A stretch of DNA of 64,000 nt. It comes from DASVFB01 sp963815965 (GTDB taxonomy: Bacteria > Actinomycetota > Thermoleophilia > Gaiellales > Gaiellaceae). The notes beneath the pieces were generated by a model. The model saw only the letters and a list, made by a program, of their open reading frames with translations, searched no databases and was not told the DNA's origin. The first letter of the stretch is position 1. Every line of letters begins with the position of its first letter. A program made the position numbers and the translations under genes. Positions 8,819 to 17,577 of this stretch are shown here, piece by piece. The stretch is taken from positions 682,001 to 746,000 of the forward strand of contig CAWFIT010000001.1 of the NCBI GenBank assembly GCA_963815965.1, written 5' to 3'.

Positions 8819-10564
8819 GGCGCCGGGCTCACCACCAGCGCGCTCCCCGTGCCGCGCCGCACGGGCTCGGCCGCCGCGAGCAGGTTGCCGCCGCCGAGAA
8901 ACTCGATCCCCGTCGCGGCACCGATCTCCCCGCCGTTCGAGAATGCGTGGCCGCGCGCCTGGAGCAGTGTCATGAGCGGACTGGACAGGAACGCGGGCTC
9001 GGAGCTCGTGCTCGTCGTGTTGCGCTGGCTCGCGCGCGGGTCCGCGATCGCCTGCGGCAGCGTCATCCCCTGGTCGAGACGATCGAACAGGATCTGCAGC
9101 ACCGTCGTGATGATCGTCGAGCCGCCCGGAGAGCCGAGCGCGAGGAACGGCTTCTTCTTGTCGAGGACGATCGTCGGCGCCATCGAGCTGCGCGGCCGCT
9201 TGCCGCCCTCGACGCGGTTCGGATGCGTCGTCGAGTCGTAGTTGAAGTCGGTGAGCTCGTTGTTGAGCAGGAAGCCGTAGCCGGGAACGAGGAGGCCCGA
9301 GCCGCCGGTCGACTCGATCGTGAACGTGTACGAGACGACGTTGCCCTCCTTGTCCGACGTCACGAGATGCGTCGTCGTCTCCGACTGCGTCGCGGTCGCG
9401 GACGCCTGTCCCTTCACGTACGGGTACGGATTCCCGGGTTGCACGACCGGCGGGCTCGCGGCTGTCGTCGTGATCAGCGCGCGCCGCGTCGCCGCGTAGT
9501 CGTCCGACAGCAGACCCGTGAGCGGCACGTCGTAGTACTCGGGGTCGGCAAGGTACGCGTTGCGGTCCGCGAACGAGTAGCGCGAAGCCTCGAGGAAGTA
9601 GTGGAAAGCCTGCTCGCGAGTCATCGAGGAGAGGTCGTAGCCCTCGAGGATGTTCAGCGCCTCGCCGACGGTCGAGCCGCCGCTCGACGGGGGTCCCATC
9701 GAGTACACGTCGAGACCGCGGTAGCTCACGTGCGTCGGCTTGCGCTTGATCGCGCGGTAGTCGCTTCAGGTCCTGCAGCGTCATCACGCCGGGCCGCCAG
9801 ACGTGGTTCGCCGTCGGCGCGGGATTCGGGTGCTGCACGGTGTCGACGATCGCGTGCGCGATGTCGCCGCGGTACAGCTCCTTCATGCCGTGCTTCGCGA
9901 TCAGCTCGTACGTGTGCGCGAGGTCCGGATTGCGAAACGTCGTGCCGACGTCGTGCGGCGTGCCGTCCGGGTCGAGGTAGAGCGCGGCCGTGGTCGGGAT
10001 GTCGTTGAACCAGTCGAGCGCCCCGTTGGTCTGGTCGAAGAACGTCTGGTCGACGACGAACCCGTTCCTTGCGACGCCGATCGCAGGTTGCAACACCTGC
10101 GCGAGCTTCATCGTCCCGTACTTCTTGAGTGCCTTAGCCCACGTCGCGGGCGTTCCGGGCACGCCGACGGACATGCCGCTCCAGCGCGCGTCGTTGAACG
10201 GGAGCGGCACGCCGTTCTCCCAGAACGACGTCGGCGTCATCGCCTCTGACGCTGTCTCACGCCCGTCGATCGTGGTCACTTTGCCGTGCGCTGGACGGAT
10301 GACCATGAAGCCGCCGCCGCCCAGGCCGCACGAGAACGGCTCCGTTACGCCGAGCACGGCCGCCGCCGCGACGGCGGCGTCGACTGCGTTGCCGCCGGCT
10401 TTCAGCGTGTCGATGGCCGCCTGGCTCGCGAGGGTCTCGACACTCGCGGCGGCGCCACCCTTTCCTATCGACGTCGGCGGGCCGAACGGCGCGACGGCCG
10501 CGGACGCCGGAACACCGACGACCAGTCCGACGACGAAGAGCAGAATGGCGATCACTCGGCGCAT
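8815..10564 (-). pseudogene. ggt: Gamma-glutamyltransferase, interrupted by one +1 frameshift
   Basis: This Ntn-hydrolase family normally cleaves gamma-glutamyl compounds such as glutathione outside the membrane. A signal peptide (MRRVIAILLFVVGLVVGVPASA) is present, followed by GGNAVDAAVAAAAVLGVTEPFSCGLGGGGFM, characteristic of the large subunit. The small-subunit region contains SETTTHLVTSD with the nucleophile Thr and VYSMGPPSSGG. The frames join at about 9763, where one extra base (AAG-C-GAC) breaks DLK/DYRAIKRKP. Corrected length is 582 residues, normal for the family. Confidence 0.88.
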
Positions 10565-10619
10565 GGTTCCTCCCCTGGCTCGATTCGGCGGCCGGCGCGT
10601 TCCTCTCTAGTCTGTGCGC

Positions 10620-12509
10620 ATGGCCGTCGTCATTGCTTCCAATCTCCGAAAGGAGCTCGCCGGAAACGTGCTTTTCGACGGGGTTTCCTTCAAGGTCGAG
10701 CGCCGCGAGCGCGTCGCGCTGGCCGGTCCGAACGGCGCAGGCAAGACGACGCTGCTGCGCATGCTGGCCGGCCAGAGCGAGGTCCACGGCGGCGAGCTCG
10801 CGTTCTCGAAGGGCACGCGCGTCGCGCTCCACGACCAGCGCCCGCCGCTGCAGCGGGGGCTGACGCTGCGCGACTACGTCCTCTCAGGCGCCGCCGACCT
10901 CGTCGCGATCGAGCAGGAGCTGCGGCAGCTGGAGGAGGCGATGACCGCCGGCGATCACGCGGCACAGACGTTGCGGCGGTACTCGGAGGCGCAGGCGCGG
11001 CTCGAGCACGCGGGCGGCTACGCGTGGCGCGAGCGCGTCGGCTCGGTCGCGCGCGGCCTCGGTTTCCGCGAGGAGGACCTCGACCGGCTGCTCGACACGT
11101 TCTCCGGCGGCGAGCTGACGCGAGCCTCGCTCGCGCGGGTGCTCGGGGGCGATCCGGATCTGCTGCTGCTCGACGAGCCGACGAACCACCTCGACGTCGC
11201 GAGCCTCGAGTGGCTCGAGAACGAGCTGTCATCGCTCGACGCCGGCGTGATGCTCGTCGCGCACGACCGCTGGTTCCTCGAGGCGACGACGACGGCGGTG
11301 CTGGAGCTCGAGGCAGGTCGATCGACCTACTTCGCCGGCCCGTGGCACCAGTGGCGGCTCGAGCGAGCCTCGCGCCTCCAGTCGGCGACGAAGGAGGCGG
11401 CGCGCTACGCGGAGGACATCGCGCGGCTCGAGCGATTCGTCGCACGCTTCCGCTACAAGAAATCGAAGGCGAAACAGGCGCAGGCGAAGCTCACGCAGAT
11501 CGGCCGCCTCACGCAGGAGAAGGCGAAGGTCGGCGACGAGATCTCGCTGCTCACGCGCCGGTCGAGGCGGCTCGGGTTCGGCTTCATCGATCCGCCGCGT
11601 AGCGGCCGGACGGTCCTCGAGTCGGACGCGCTCGCCGTCCAGATCGGTGAACGCGAGCTGCTGCGCGAGGCGACGTTCGCGCTCGAGCGGGGCGAGCACG
11701 TCGCGCTCGTCGGACCGAACGGCTCCGGGAAGACGACGCTGATCGAGACCGTGCTCGACAAGCGCGAGCCGAAGGCTGGGCGCGTGCGGCTCGGCCACAG
11801 CGTCGCCGTCGGCTACTTCTCGCAGCAGGAAGTCGAGCTGGACGAGCGGCACACCGTGCTCGAGTCGACGCAGCGCGCGACGAACCTGCCGCGCCCGCAG
11901 GCGCAGGCGCTGCTCGGCCGCTTCCTCTTCTCCGGCTGGGACGAGCACGAGAAGTCGGTCGCCGTTCTCTCCGGCGGCGAGCGCCGCCGACTCGCGCTCG
12001 CCCACGTGGTCGCATCCGGCGCGAACTTCCTCGTGCTCGACGAGCCGACGAACCACCTCGACCTCGAGTCGCGCGAGGCGCTCGAAGCCGCGCTGGAGGC
12101 CTTCCCCGGCACGATCCTGCTCGTCTCACACGACCGAGCGCTCGTCGATGCAGTCGCCGAGCGCACGCTCGCGCTCGAAGACAGGACTATCCGCAGCTAC
12201 GACGGCGGCTGGGCCGAATACATCCGCCGCCGCGACGAGCGGGCAGCCGCTGCGGTCGAGCCCGAGCCGGAGCCGAAGGTGCGCAAGGCGAAGCCGCGGC
12301 CGCAGGCGGCGCCGAAGCAGCGACCGAGTGAGCTCGAGCAGCTCGAGTCCGACATCGCGGCGCGGGAAGACGTGCTCGCCGGTCTCGAGCGCAAGCTCGC
12401 CGACGACTGGGCCGACGTCGAGACGCTTCAGGCACACCGGGCCGCTCGTGACGAGCTGCAGGCGATGCTCGTGCGCTGGGAGGAGCTGTTCGAGCGCCAG
12501 GCGCAATGA
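10620..12509 (+). CDS. ABC-F family ATPase (tandem ATP-binding domains)
   Basis: A soluble protein with two ABC ATPase domains and no membrane segment. ABC-F proteins act on ribosomes as translation factors or antibiotic-protection factors. The first domain has GPNGAGKTT, signature FSGGELTRASLARVL and LLLLDEPTNHLD. The second has GPNGSGKTT, LSGGERRRLALAHVV and FLVLDEPTNHLD. The linker between them is Arg/Lys-rich. A C-terminal extension begins after an EPEPEPK linker and looks coiled-coil, as in Uup and related members. A GTG six bases upstream (10614) is an alternative start. Whether it is housekeeping or resistance-type cannot be told. It overlaps the next gene by ATGA. Confidence 0.92.
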   Translation: MAVVIASNLRKELAGNVLFDGVSFKVERRERVALAGPNGAGKTTLLRMLAGQSEVHGGELAFSKGTRVALHDQRPPLQRGLTLRDYVLSGAADLVAIEQELRQLEEAMTAGDHAAQTLRRYSEAQARLEHAGGYAWRERVGSVARGLGFREEDLDRLLDTFSGGELTRASLARVLGGDPDLLLLDEPTNHLDVASLEWLENELSSLDAGVMLVAHDRWFLEATTTAVLELEAGRSTYFAGPWHQWRLERASRLQSATKEAARYAEDIARLERFVARFRYKKSKAKQAQAKLTQIGRLTQEKAKVGDEISLLTRRSRRLGFGFIDPPRSGRTVLESDALAVQIGERELLREATFALERGEHVALVGPNGSGKTTLIETVLDKREPKAGRVRLGHSVAVGYFSQQEVELDERHTVLESTQRATNLPRPQAQALLGRFLFSGWDEHEKSVAVLSGGERRRLALAHVVASGANFLVLDEPTNHLDLESREALEAALEAFPGTILLVSHDRALVDAVAERTLALEDRTIRSYDGGWAEYIRRRDERAAAAVEPEPEPKVRKAKPRPQAAPKQRPSELEQLESDIAAREDVLAGLERKLADDWADVETLQAHRAARDELQAMLVRWEELFERQAQ

Positions 12510-13849
12510 CGCAGAGCGTCGTCGACCGGGTCGACGCGGAGGCAATCCGCCTCGTCCGCTTCGTCTGGTGCGGCAACGACGGCACGGTGCGTGCGAAGGC
12601 AAGCGGCAGGCACGGCCTCGAGGGTCGGCTCGCGAGCGGGATCGGCCTGACCGTCGCGATGCAGGCGATGAGCGGGCTCGACCAGCTGCAGCCCGTCGAA
12701 GGGATGGGCCCGGTCGGCGAGATCCGGCTCGTGCCCGACCTCGAGACGTTTCGCGTCTTGCCGTACGCGCCGCGCACCGGCGCGCTGCTCGTCGACCACG
12801 TGACGCTCGACGGTGAGCCGGCGCCACAGTGCCCGCGCTCGTTCCTGAAGCGGATGGAGGCGCGGCTCGCCGAGCACGACGGCGCGCGCCTCGAGGTCGC
12901 GTTCGAAAACGAGTTCGCGCTCGCGGTCCGCGAGGACGGCGAATACGTGCCGGTCGACGAGAGCCTGTGCTTTTCCACGATCGGCATGACGACGTCGCAG
13001 GAGTACATCGATGCGCTCGTCGACGCGCTCGAGCTGCAGGGCATTCCGCTCGAGCAGTACTACGCGGAGCTCGGTCACGGCCAGCAGGAGATCTCGACCC
13101 CGCACGCACCTGCGCTGCGAGCGGCGGACGAGCAGATCCTCGTGCGCGAGACGATTCGCGGCGTCGCTGCGAAGCACGGCCTTGTCGCTTCACTCGCTCC
13201 GAAGCCGTGGCCCGACGGCGCCGGCAACGGCGGGCACATCCACTTCTCGCTCTGGTCCGGCGAGCGCAACCGTTTTCACGACGCGGCGGCCGACGACCTC
13301 CTGTCGGCCGAGGCGAACGCGTTCCTCGCCGGCGTGCTCGAGCACCTTCCCGCGCTGTGCGGGCTGACGGCGCCGAGCTTCAACTCGTATCGCCGCATCG
13401 TCCCGCACTACTGGGCGGGAGCGTTCACGTGCTGGGGTCACGACAACCGCGAGGCGCCGATCCGTGTCCCCTCGGTGTTCGACGGCATGGAGGAGGCATC
13501 GACGAACGCCGAGCTCAAGGCCGCCGACTCGAGCGGCAATCCGTACCTCGCGCTCGGCGGGCTGATCGCCGCGGGGCTCGACGGTCTCGAGCGCGGGCTC
13601 ACGCTGCCGCCGCCGGTCGAGGTCGATCCGGCGACGATCGCATCGGACGAGCGCCGCCGGCGCGGCATCCTGCGCCTTCCGGCGACGCAGGAGGAGGCAC
13701 TGGACGCGCTCGCGGCCGACACGGTCCTCATCGATGCGCTGGGGCCTGTCCTCGCGACGTCCTACCTCGCGGTCCGCCGCTCGGAGTGGAACGCTTACGC
13801 CGCAGGAGACGAGACATTCGAGCAGCAGGGACACTTCTCAAAGTACTGA
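12506..13849 (+). CDS. Glutamine synthetase-like ligase (FluG C-terminal / gamma-glutamylamide synthetase type)
   Basis: A 447-residue GS-fold enzyme divergent from true GlnA. Catalytic landmarks are present: FENEFALAV (metal Glu), YYAELGHGQQEIS (two Glu), GNGGHIHFSLW (His of the metal/ATP site) and NSYRRIVPHYWAGAF. In the position that is normally an Arg in VEFRxPD, it has Lys (NAELKAADSSGNPYLAL), pointing to a substrate other than ammonia. GS-like enzymes of this type join glutamate to amines or belong to FluG/nodulin-GS pairs. The adjacent overlapping amidohydrolase supports the latter. The N-terminal beta-grasp region is short. Confidence 0.8.
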   Translation: MTQSVVDRVDAEAIRLVRFVWCGNDGTVRAKASGRHGLEGRLASGIGLTVAMQAMSGLDQLQPVEGMGPVGEIRLVPDLETFRVLPYAPRTGALLVDHVTLDGEPAPQCPRSFLKRMEARLAEHDGARLEVAFENEFALAVREDGEYVPVDESLCFSTIGMTTSQEYIDALVDALELQGIPLEQYYAELGHGQQEISTPHAPALRAADEQILVRETIRGVAAKHGLVASLAPKPWPDGAGNGGHIHFSLWSGERNRFHDAAADDLLSAEANAFLAGVLEHLPALCGLTAPSFNSYRRIVPHYWAGAFTCWGHDNREAPIRVPSVFDGMEEASTNAELKAADSSGNPYLALGGLIAAGLDGLERGLTLPPPVEVDPATIASDERRRRGILRLPATQEEALDALAADTVLIDALGPVLATSYLAVRRSEWNAYAAGDETFEQQGHFSKY

Positions 13850-14799
13850 GCGCGGTCGGCCTCGTCGACCATCACGCTCACGGGATCCTGCGCACGCCGC
13901 CGGCGACGCTGGACGAGTTTCGCGGCCTCTTCTCCGAGAGCTCCGATCCGCGCCAGTGGCCGCACGTCGCCACCGGCCTGACGTACCGGCGCGCGATGCG
14001 CGACGTCGCGGCTCACTTCGGCATCGAAGCGACGGAAAAGGCCGTGTACGAGCACCGACGGAACAGCGATTCCGACGAGTACGCATCGTCGCTTCTTCGC
14101 GCGACGAACACCGACTGGCTGCTCGTCGACGACGGCTTCCCGCCGCCCGGCACGGGGATCGAGTGGGAGGAACTCGGCAAGCTCGCCGCCTGCCGCGCAC
14201 ATCCGGTGCTGCGCATCGAGACGCACGAGACAAGCGACATCAGTAACGCTCGCGACGCGGGCTTCGTCGCGCTGAAGACGATCGCTGCGTACCGCGGCGG
14301 CCTCGATCGCGTATCCGACGACGTCGTCGAGGCGCTGGAGGCGAACGAGGCGAGCGGCGATCCACTCCCCGTGCAGGTGCACTGTGGCTTCGGCGACGCG
14401 GACCTGCACCTGTGGCGCGCCGACCCCTCCTACCTCAAACCGCTGATCGAGCGCTTCCGCGAGACGCCGTTCGTCCTCCTGCACTGTTACCCGTTCGTTC
14501 GCGAGGCGGGCTGGCTCGCGCACGTGTACGGCAACGTCTGGTTCGACCTCTCGCTGACGATTCCGCACGTCTCGCGACCCGCCGAGCATCTGCGCCAGGC
14601 GCTCGAGCTCGCGCCTGTGTCCAAGCTGCTTTACGCGTCGGACGCGGCGCGCACGCCCGAGCTGTACTACCTCGCCGCGAAGTGGTGGAGGGAGGCGCTC
14701 GCGGAGGTGCTGTCGGAGGAGTTGCCCGAGCAGGAGGCCGAGCAGGCTGGACGCTCGATCCTGCGCGAGAACGCGCTCGCGCTGTACGGCCTCGCGTAG
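13846..14799 (+). CDS. Amidohydrolase (metal-dependent, FluG N-terminal-like) with a probable CTG start
   Basis: A TIM-barrel amidohydrolase-2 family protein of about 317 residues. Metal ligands are visible as VDHHAHG near the N-terminus, VQVHCGFGDADLHLW (about residue 175), LLHCYPF and LYASDA. No ATG, GTG or TTG precedes the DHHAH motif in frame. A CTG at 13846 overlaps the upstream TGA stop (CTGA), imitating the ATGA overlaps common here, and is the most likely start. The next ATG (13996) would remove the metal motif. The pairing with a GS-like gene mirrors the amidohydrolase-GS fusion of FluG and plant nodulin-GS proteins. Confidence 0.78.
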   Translation: MSAVGLVDHHAHGILRTPPATLDEFRGLFSESSDPRQWPHVATGLTYRRAMRDVAAHFGIEATEKAVYEHRRNSDSDEYASSLLRATNTDWLLVDDGFPPPGTGIEWEELGKLAACRAHPVLRIETHETSDISNARDAGFVALKTIAAYRGGLDRVSDDVVEALEANEASGDPLPVQVHCGFGDADLHLWRADPSYLKPLIERFRETPFVLLHCYPFVREAGWLAHVYGNVWFDLSLTIPHVSRPAEHLRQALELAPVSKLLYASDAARTPELYYLAAKWWREALAEVLSEELPEQEAEQAGRSILRENALALYGLA

Positions 14800-14809
14800 C
14801 CTCCGTGCG

Positions 14810-15343
14810 GTGACGCGCTGGAGGATCCACGGCGAGCGCCGGCTCTACACGAGCGAGTGGCTCGACCTCAGCGTGGCCGACGTCGAGTTGCCGGACGGAA
14901 CGCGTTTCGACCACCACGTTGTGCGCCTGCCGCACCCGGCCGTAGGCGTGGTCGTCAACGATGCGGATCGAGGCGTGCTGCTGCTGCGGCGGCACCGCTT
15001 CATCACCGACACGTGGGGCTGGGAGATCCCCGCCGGTCGCGTCGACCCCGGGGAGACCCTCGAGCAGGCGGCCGAGCGCGAGGCGATCGAGGAAACGGGT
15101 TGGCGGCCGCTCGACCTCGAGTACACGGGGTTCAGCCATCCGGCGAACGGGCTCATGCAGCAGCGCTTCGAGTACTTCCTCTCGTCGCGGGCGGAGCGCG
15201 TCGGGGACTTCGACCGCGTCGAGACGGAGAGCATCGCGTGGTTCGCGCCGGACGACGTTCGCACGCTGATCGAGCAGGGCGAGATACCGGACGGCCTTTC
15301 GGTCACCGCGCTCGCGACTGCGCTCGCGCTAGGGCGCCTCTAG
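14810..15343 (+). CDS. NUDIX hydrolase, ADP-ribose pyrophosphatase type
   Basis: A 177-residue NUDIX protein. The box GX5EX7REUXEEXGU is present as GRVDPGETLEQAAEREAIEETGW (about residues 77-99), which binds the catalytic metals. The flanking WEIPAG and the C-terminal region resemble ADP-ribose/NDP-sugar pyrophosphatases, which would hydrolyse ADP-ribose to AMP and ribose-5-phosphate. The start is GTG 10 bases after the amidohydrolase stop. Its end overlaps the convergent NIPSNAP gene by 15 bases. The exact substrate is not readable from sequence. Confidence 0.88.
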   Translation: MTRWRIHGERRLYTSEWLDLSVADVELPDGTRFDHHVVRLPHPAVGVVVNDADRGVLLLRRHRFITDTWGWEIPAGRVDPGETLEQAAEREAIEETGWRPLDLEYTGFSHPANGLMQQRFEYFLSSRAERVGDFDRVETESIAWFAPDDVRTLIEQGEIPDGLSVTALATALALGRL

Positions 15344-15613
15344 CCACAGATTGCGGCTCTCGACGATGAACCGCGCCGGGTCCGGATCCATCGCTGCCCG
15401 CTCGGGGGAGGCGTAGTACCGCTCGTCGGCGGCGCGGATGTCGCCGTCGAACCCGACGAGCCAGACGAAGCGGCTCGCGTCGCGCTCCACCCAGGGGCCG
15501 AAGACGCTGAAGCCGAGCGAGATCCGCAGCGGAAGGATGAGCTCGCGCCAAACGCGGACGAAGTCGTCGAGGCGACCGTCCTCGATCGTGTACTCGCGAA
15601 GCTGGAAGTGCAT
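15329..15613 (-). CDS. NIPSNAP-like small protein
   Basis: A 94-residue protein with the start MHFQLREYTIEDGRLDDFVRVW, typical of NIPSNAP-type dimeric alpha-beta barrel proteins. The following pattern GFSVFGPWVERDASRFVWLVGF is also typical. The biochemical role of this family in bacteria is poorly defined. The ATG at 15613 shares a base with the stop of the upstream esterase gene (TGATG), so translation is probably coupled. A much longer in-frame extension upstream lies antisense-like inside the esterase gene and is not credible. Confidence 0.75.
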   Translation of the reverse strand: MHFQLREYTIEDGRLDDFVRVWRELILPLRISLGFSVFGPWVERDASRFVWLVGFDGDIRAADERYYASPERAAMDPDPARFIVESRNLWLEAP

Positions 15614-16224
15614 CACAGGGGTAGCCACGTCCTCAGCTCGGCGAGAACGGTCGGGTCGACCGAGTGGCCCATCGGCGACTCGCGGTAGAGGACGTCTGCG
15701 CCTGCCTCCGTCAGCACGTCGCGCGCAACGCGTCCCCACTCGACGCCGATCACGTCGTCGTACGTCCCGTGCCCGATCGCGACCGGCGGCAAAGGACTCG
15801 TGAGGTCGAGCTCCAGCCCGGGAACGGTGGGCATGAACGACGAGAGCGCGATCAGCGCCGCCGGGCGCGGACGTCCTTTCGCCAGCCCGACGGCGTACGC
15901 CATCACGCCGCCTTGCGAGAACCCCCCGAGCACCGTCCGCTCCGGCGGGAAGCCGAGACCGTCGAGCCACTCGACCAGAAGCGGATACGTCGTCCAGAAC
16001 GTGTCGGGATCCGGGTGGCCGAGGCGGTAGAACGCGTACCAGTGCGCGCCTCCGGGCGGCAGCGACAGCGGCGCCCGCGGCGTCACGCCGAGCAGTCGCT
16101 GCTCCGGATCGAGCGCGTCGAGCAGTGGGAAGAGGTCGTGCTCGTCAGCGCCGCGGCCGTGCAAGAGCACGAGCAGGCCCTCGGGCTCGCCGCGGGCTGG
16201 GCGCGTCAGGTGCGTGAGCGTCAC
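15613..16224 (-). CDS. Phospholipase/carboxylesterase family alpha/beta hydrolase
   Basis: A 203-residue serine hydrolase of the YpfH/carboxylesterase-2 family. The catalytic triad can be placed: Ser in GGFSQGGVMA (about residue 104), Asp in GHGTYDDVIG and His in SPMGHSVD near the C-terminus. LLVLHGRGADEHDLF supplies the oxyanion-hole segment. No signal peptide is seen, so it is cytoplasmic. The GTG start overlaps the stop of the response regulator gene (GTGA). The substrate is unknown; small carboxyl esters are typical for the family. Confidence 0.88.
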   Translation of the reverse strand: MTLTHLTRPARGEPEGLLVLLHGRGADEHDLFPLLDALDPEQRLLGVTPRAPLSLPPGGAHWYAFYRLGHPDPDTFWTTYPLLVEWLDGLGFPPERTVLGGFSQGGVMAYAVGLAKGRPRPAALIALSSFMPTVPGLELDLTSPLPPVAIGHGTYDDVIGVEWGRVARDVLTEAGADVLYRESPMGHSVDPTVLAELRTWLPL

Positions 16225-16718
16225 TGCTCGACGAACGTCGCGACGACGGCCTCGGCCACGACCTTCAGCGGCCGACCCGAGACCTGCGACGCCTTGCGCA
16301 GGCGTGCGAACGCGTCCTGCTCGGACAGCCCCTCCTTCTCCATCAGCAGCCCCTTCGCCCGCTCGATCGCCTTGCGCGCGGCGAGCGCCTCGGACAGCGA
16401 CTCCGCCTCCTCGCGAACGGCCGCGAGCTCGTCGTGCCGCGCGCGCGCGGTCTGGATCGCCGGCAGCAGGTCCGCCTCGCGAAACGGCTTGACGAGGTAG
16501 CCGAAGACTCCGGCCTCGACAGCGCGCGACACGAGCTCGTCCTGGCCGTACGCCGTGAGCAAAACGATCGGGATCGGCCGCTCGGCGATGATTCTTCGCG
16601 CCGCTTCGATGCCGTCGAGCTTTGGCATCTTCACATCCATGATCGCGAGGTCGGGCTCGAGCCGAAACGCGAGCTCGACCGCCTCCTCGCCGTCGCGGGC
16701 CTCGCCGACGACGTCCAT
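16221..16718 (-). CDS. Response regulator with ANTAR RNA-binding domain (PdtaR/AmiR-NasT type), start unclear
   Basis: A receiver domain followed by a coiled region and a C-terminal ANTAR domain (AIERAKGLLMEKEGLSEQDAFARLRKAS), which binds paired hairpins in RNA and prevents transcription termination. Phospho-acceptor Asp is in DLAIMDVKMPKLDG, and the conserved Lys is in YLVKPF. The only canonical in-frame start is ATG 16718, but the frame continues upstream through RILVAEDETIIRLDLVGLLQRAG, the missing first strand and acidic pocket, up to 16799 without ATG/GTG/TTG. The true start is probably a rare codon such as ATC at 16790, or a base is wrong there. The likely partner is the PdtaS-like kinase at 19731-21137. 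Confidence 0.85.
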   Translation of the reverse strand: MDVVGEARDGEEAVELAFRLEPDLAIMDVKMPKLDGIEAARRIIAERPIPIVLLTAYGQDELVSRAVEAGVFGYLVKPFREADLLPAIQTARARHDELAAVREEAESLSEALAARKAIERAKGLLMEKEGLSEQDAFARLRKASQVSGRPLKVVAEAVVATFVEQ

Positions 16719-16774
16719 CCCCGCGCGCTGCAGCAGCCCGACTAGGTCGAGCCTGATGATCGTCTCGTCTTCCG

Positions 16775-17098
16775 CTACGAGGATCCGGATGCGGGGAGGC
16801 TACCCGGCGCGGTCCACCAGCACATCACCTCGGGCACGAGCCGCCCGGCTTTGACCGCGGGATCGTTCGCCATCAGTGCGCGCGTCTCGCTGACGCTCGT
16901 CGTCATCACGCAGAGCCCGCGCAGCGACTCGTCGGGCTGGTCGCCGAACGGCCCCGCCAGGACCAGCACCCCGCGTTCGTGCAGTTCCGCGAGGTGTGCG
17001 AGGTGCTGTTCCTGAATCTCGTCAAGCCGCTCCTCCGGATAGTCCGGCGCATCCGGCGGCCTGCGCAGGAGGACGAACGTGTACTGCTTGAGCTCCAC
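16775..17098 (-). CDS. YCII-related protein
   Basis: A 107-residue protein of the YciI-like fold (dimeric alpha-beta barrel related to muconolactone isomerase). The motif EEQ/HLAHLAELHERGVLVLAGPFGD carries the His and Asp conserved in the family, and SVSETRALMANDPAVKAG is the typical second half. Molecular activity is generally unknown, and some members are small hydrolases or dehalogenases. Its last codons overlap the region that must encode the start of the ANTAR regulator. It sits 8 bases after the VOC gene and probably shares its transcript. Confidence 0.8.
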   Translation of the reverse strand: MELKQYTFVLLRRPPDAPDYPEERLDEIQEQHLAHLAELHERGVLVLAGPFGDQPDESLRGLCVMTTSVSETRALMANDPAVKAGRLVPEVMCWWTAPGSLPASGSS

Positions 17099-17106
17099 TA
17101 GTGCAC

Positions 17107-17520
17107 TCAGTGCTCGCGTGCGTCATTCGCGAGTTGCTCCGCGAGCATCCACGCGTTGCCGTCGGGGTCGTAGAACGTCGCGAGCTTCACCATGCCGTCG
17201 ATCTCGTATGTGTCGCCGTCGAAGCGCGTGTCGAGCGACTCGAGGTGCGCGCGGGCTGCGTCGATGTCCTTGACGGTGAACGTCGGCACGGTGCCCCCGT
17301 GCTTCAGCTCCTCGCTCTGGCCGAGGCCGATCGTGATCCCTGTCAGCGGCGTGCGCACCTCACCCCAACCGTACTGGTCGAGGCGGTAGACGAGCTCGAA
17401 GCCGAGCGCCTTTCCGTACCACTCGACGGCTGCGTCGAAGTTCGACACGTTCACGGAGATCACCATCGTCTCCCCGTACTCGAACGGTGTCGTCAGAGGC
17501 TGTGTTGCGGTCTCGCTCAC
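17107..17520 (-). CDS. VOC-superfamily (glyoxalase/bleomycin-resistance-like) protein
   Basis: A 137-residue protein with the beta-alpha-beta-beta-beta repeats of vicinal-oxygen-chelate proteins. The N-half has MVISVNVSNFDAAVEWYGKALGFELVY, and the C-half has VKLATFYDPDGNAWMLAEQL with a terminal acidic/His pattern. The family includes glyoxalases, dioxygenases and drug-binding proteins, so no specific reaction is claimed. The GTG start at 17520 has a strong ribosome-binding site (AAAGGAG). It is divergent from an HxlR-type regulator, which makes it the likely regulated target. Confidence 0.82.
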   Translation of the reverse strand: MSETATQPLTTPFEYGETMVISVNVSNFDAAVEWYGKALGFELVYRLDQYGWGEVRTPLTGITIGLGQSEELKHGGTVPTFTVKDIDAARAHLESLDTRFDGDTYEIDGMVKLATFYDPDGNAWMLAEQLANDAREH

Positions 17521-17542
17521 GTCAACTCCTTTCCGGTTGTCG

Positions 17543-17575
17543 TTGTCCTGAGCTGTTTTTATACTAAGTTCAGTT
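17543..17575. promoter_or_regulatory. Divergent promoter with inverted-repeat operator candidate (HxlR/VOC)
   Basis: Within the 57-base gap, TATACT (17560-17565) is a near-perfect -10 box for the plus-strand regulator, with a weak -35 TTGTCG 17 bases upstream. The same AT-rich core read on the minus strand (TAGTAT) can serve the VOC gene. CTGAGCT (17548-17554) and AGTTCAG (17567-17573) form an imperfect inverted repeat (6 of 7) around the -10 box. A dimeric regulator bound here would block both promoters, so autorepression plus repression of the VOC gene is inferred. Confidence 0.5.
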
Positions 17576-17577
17576 CT

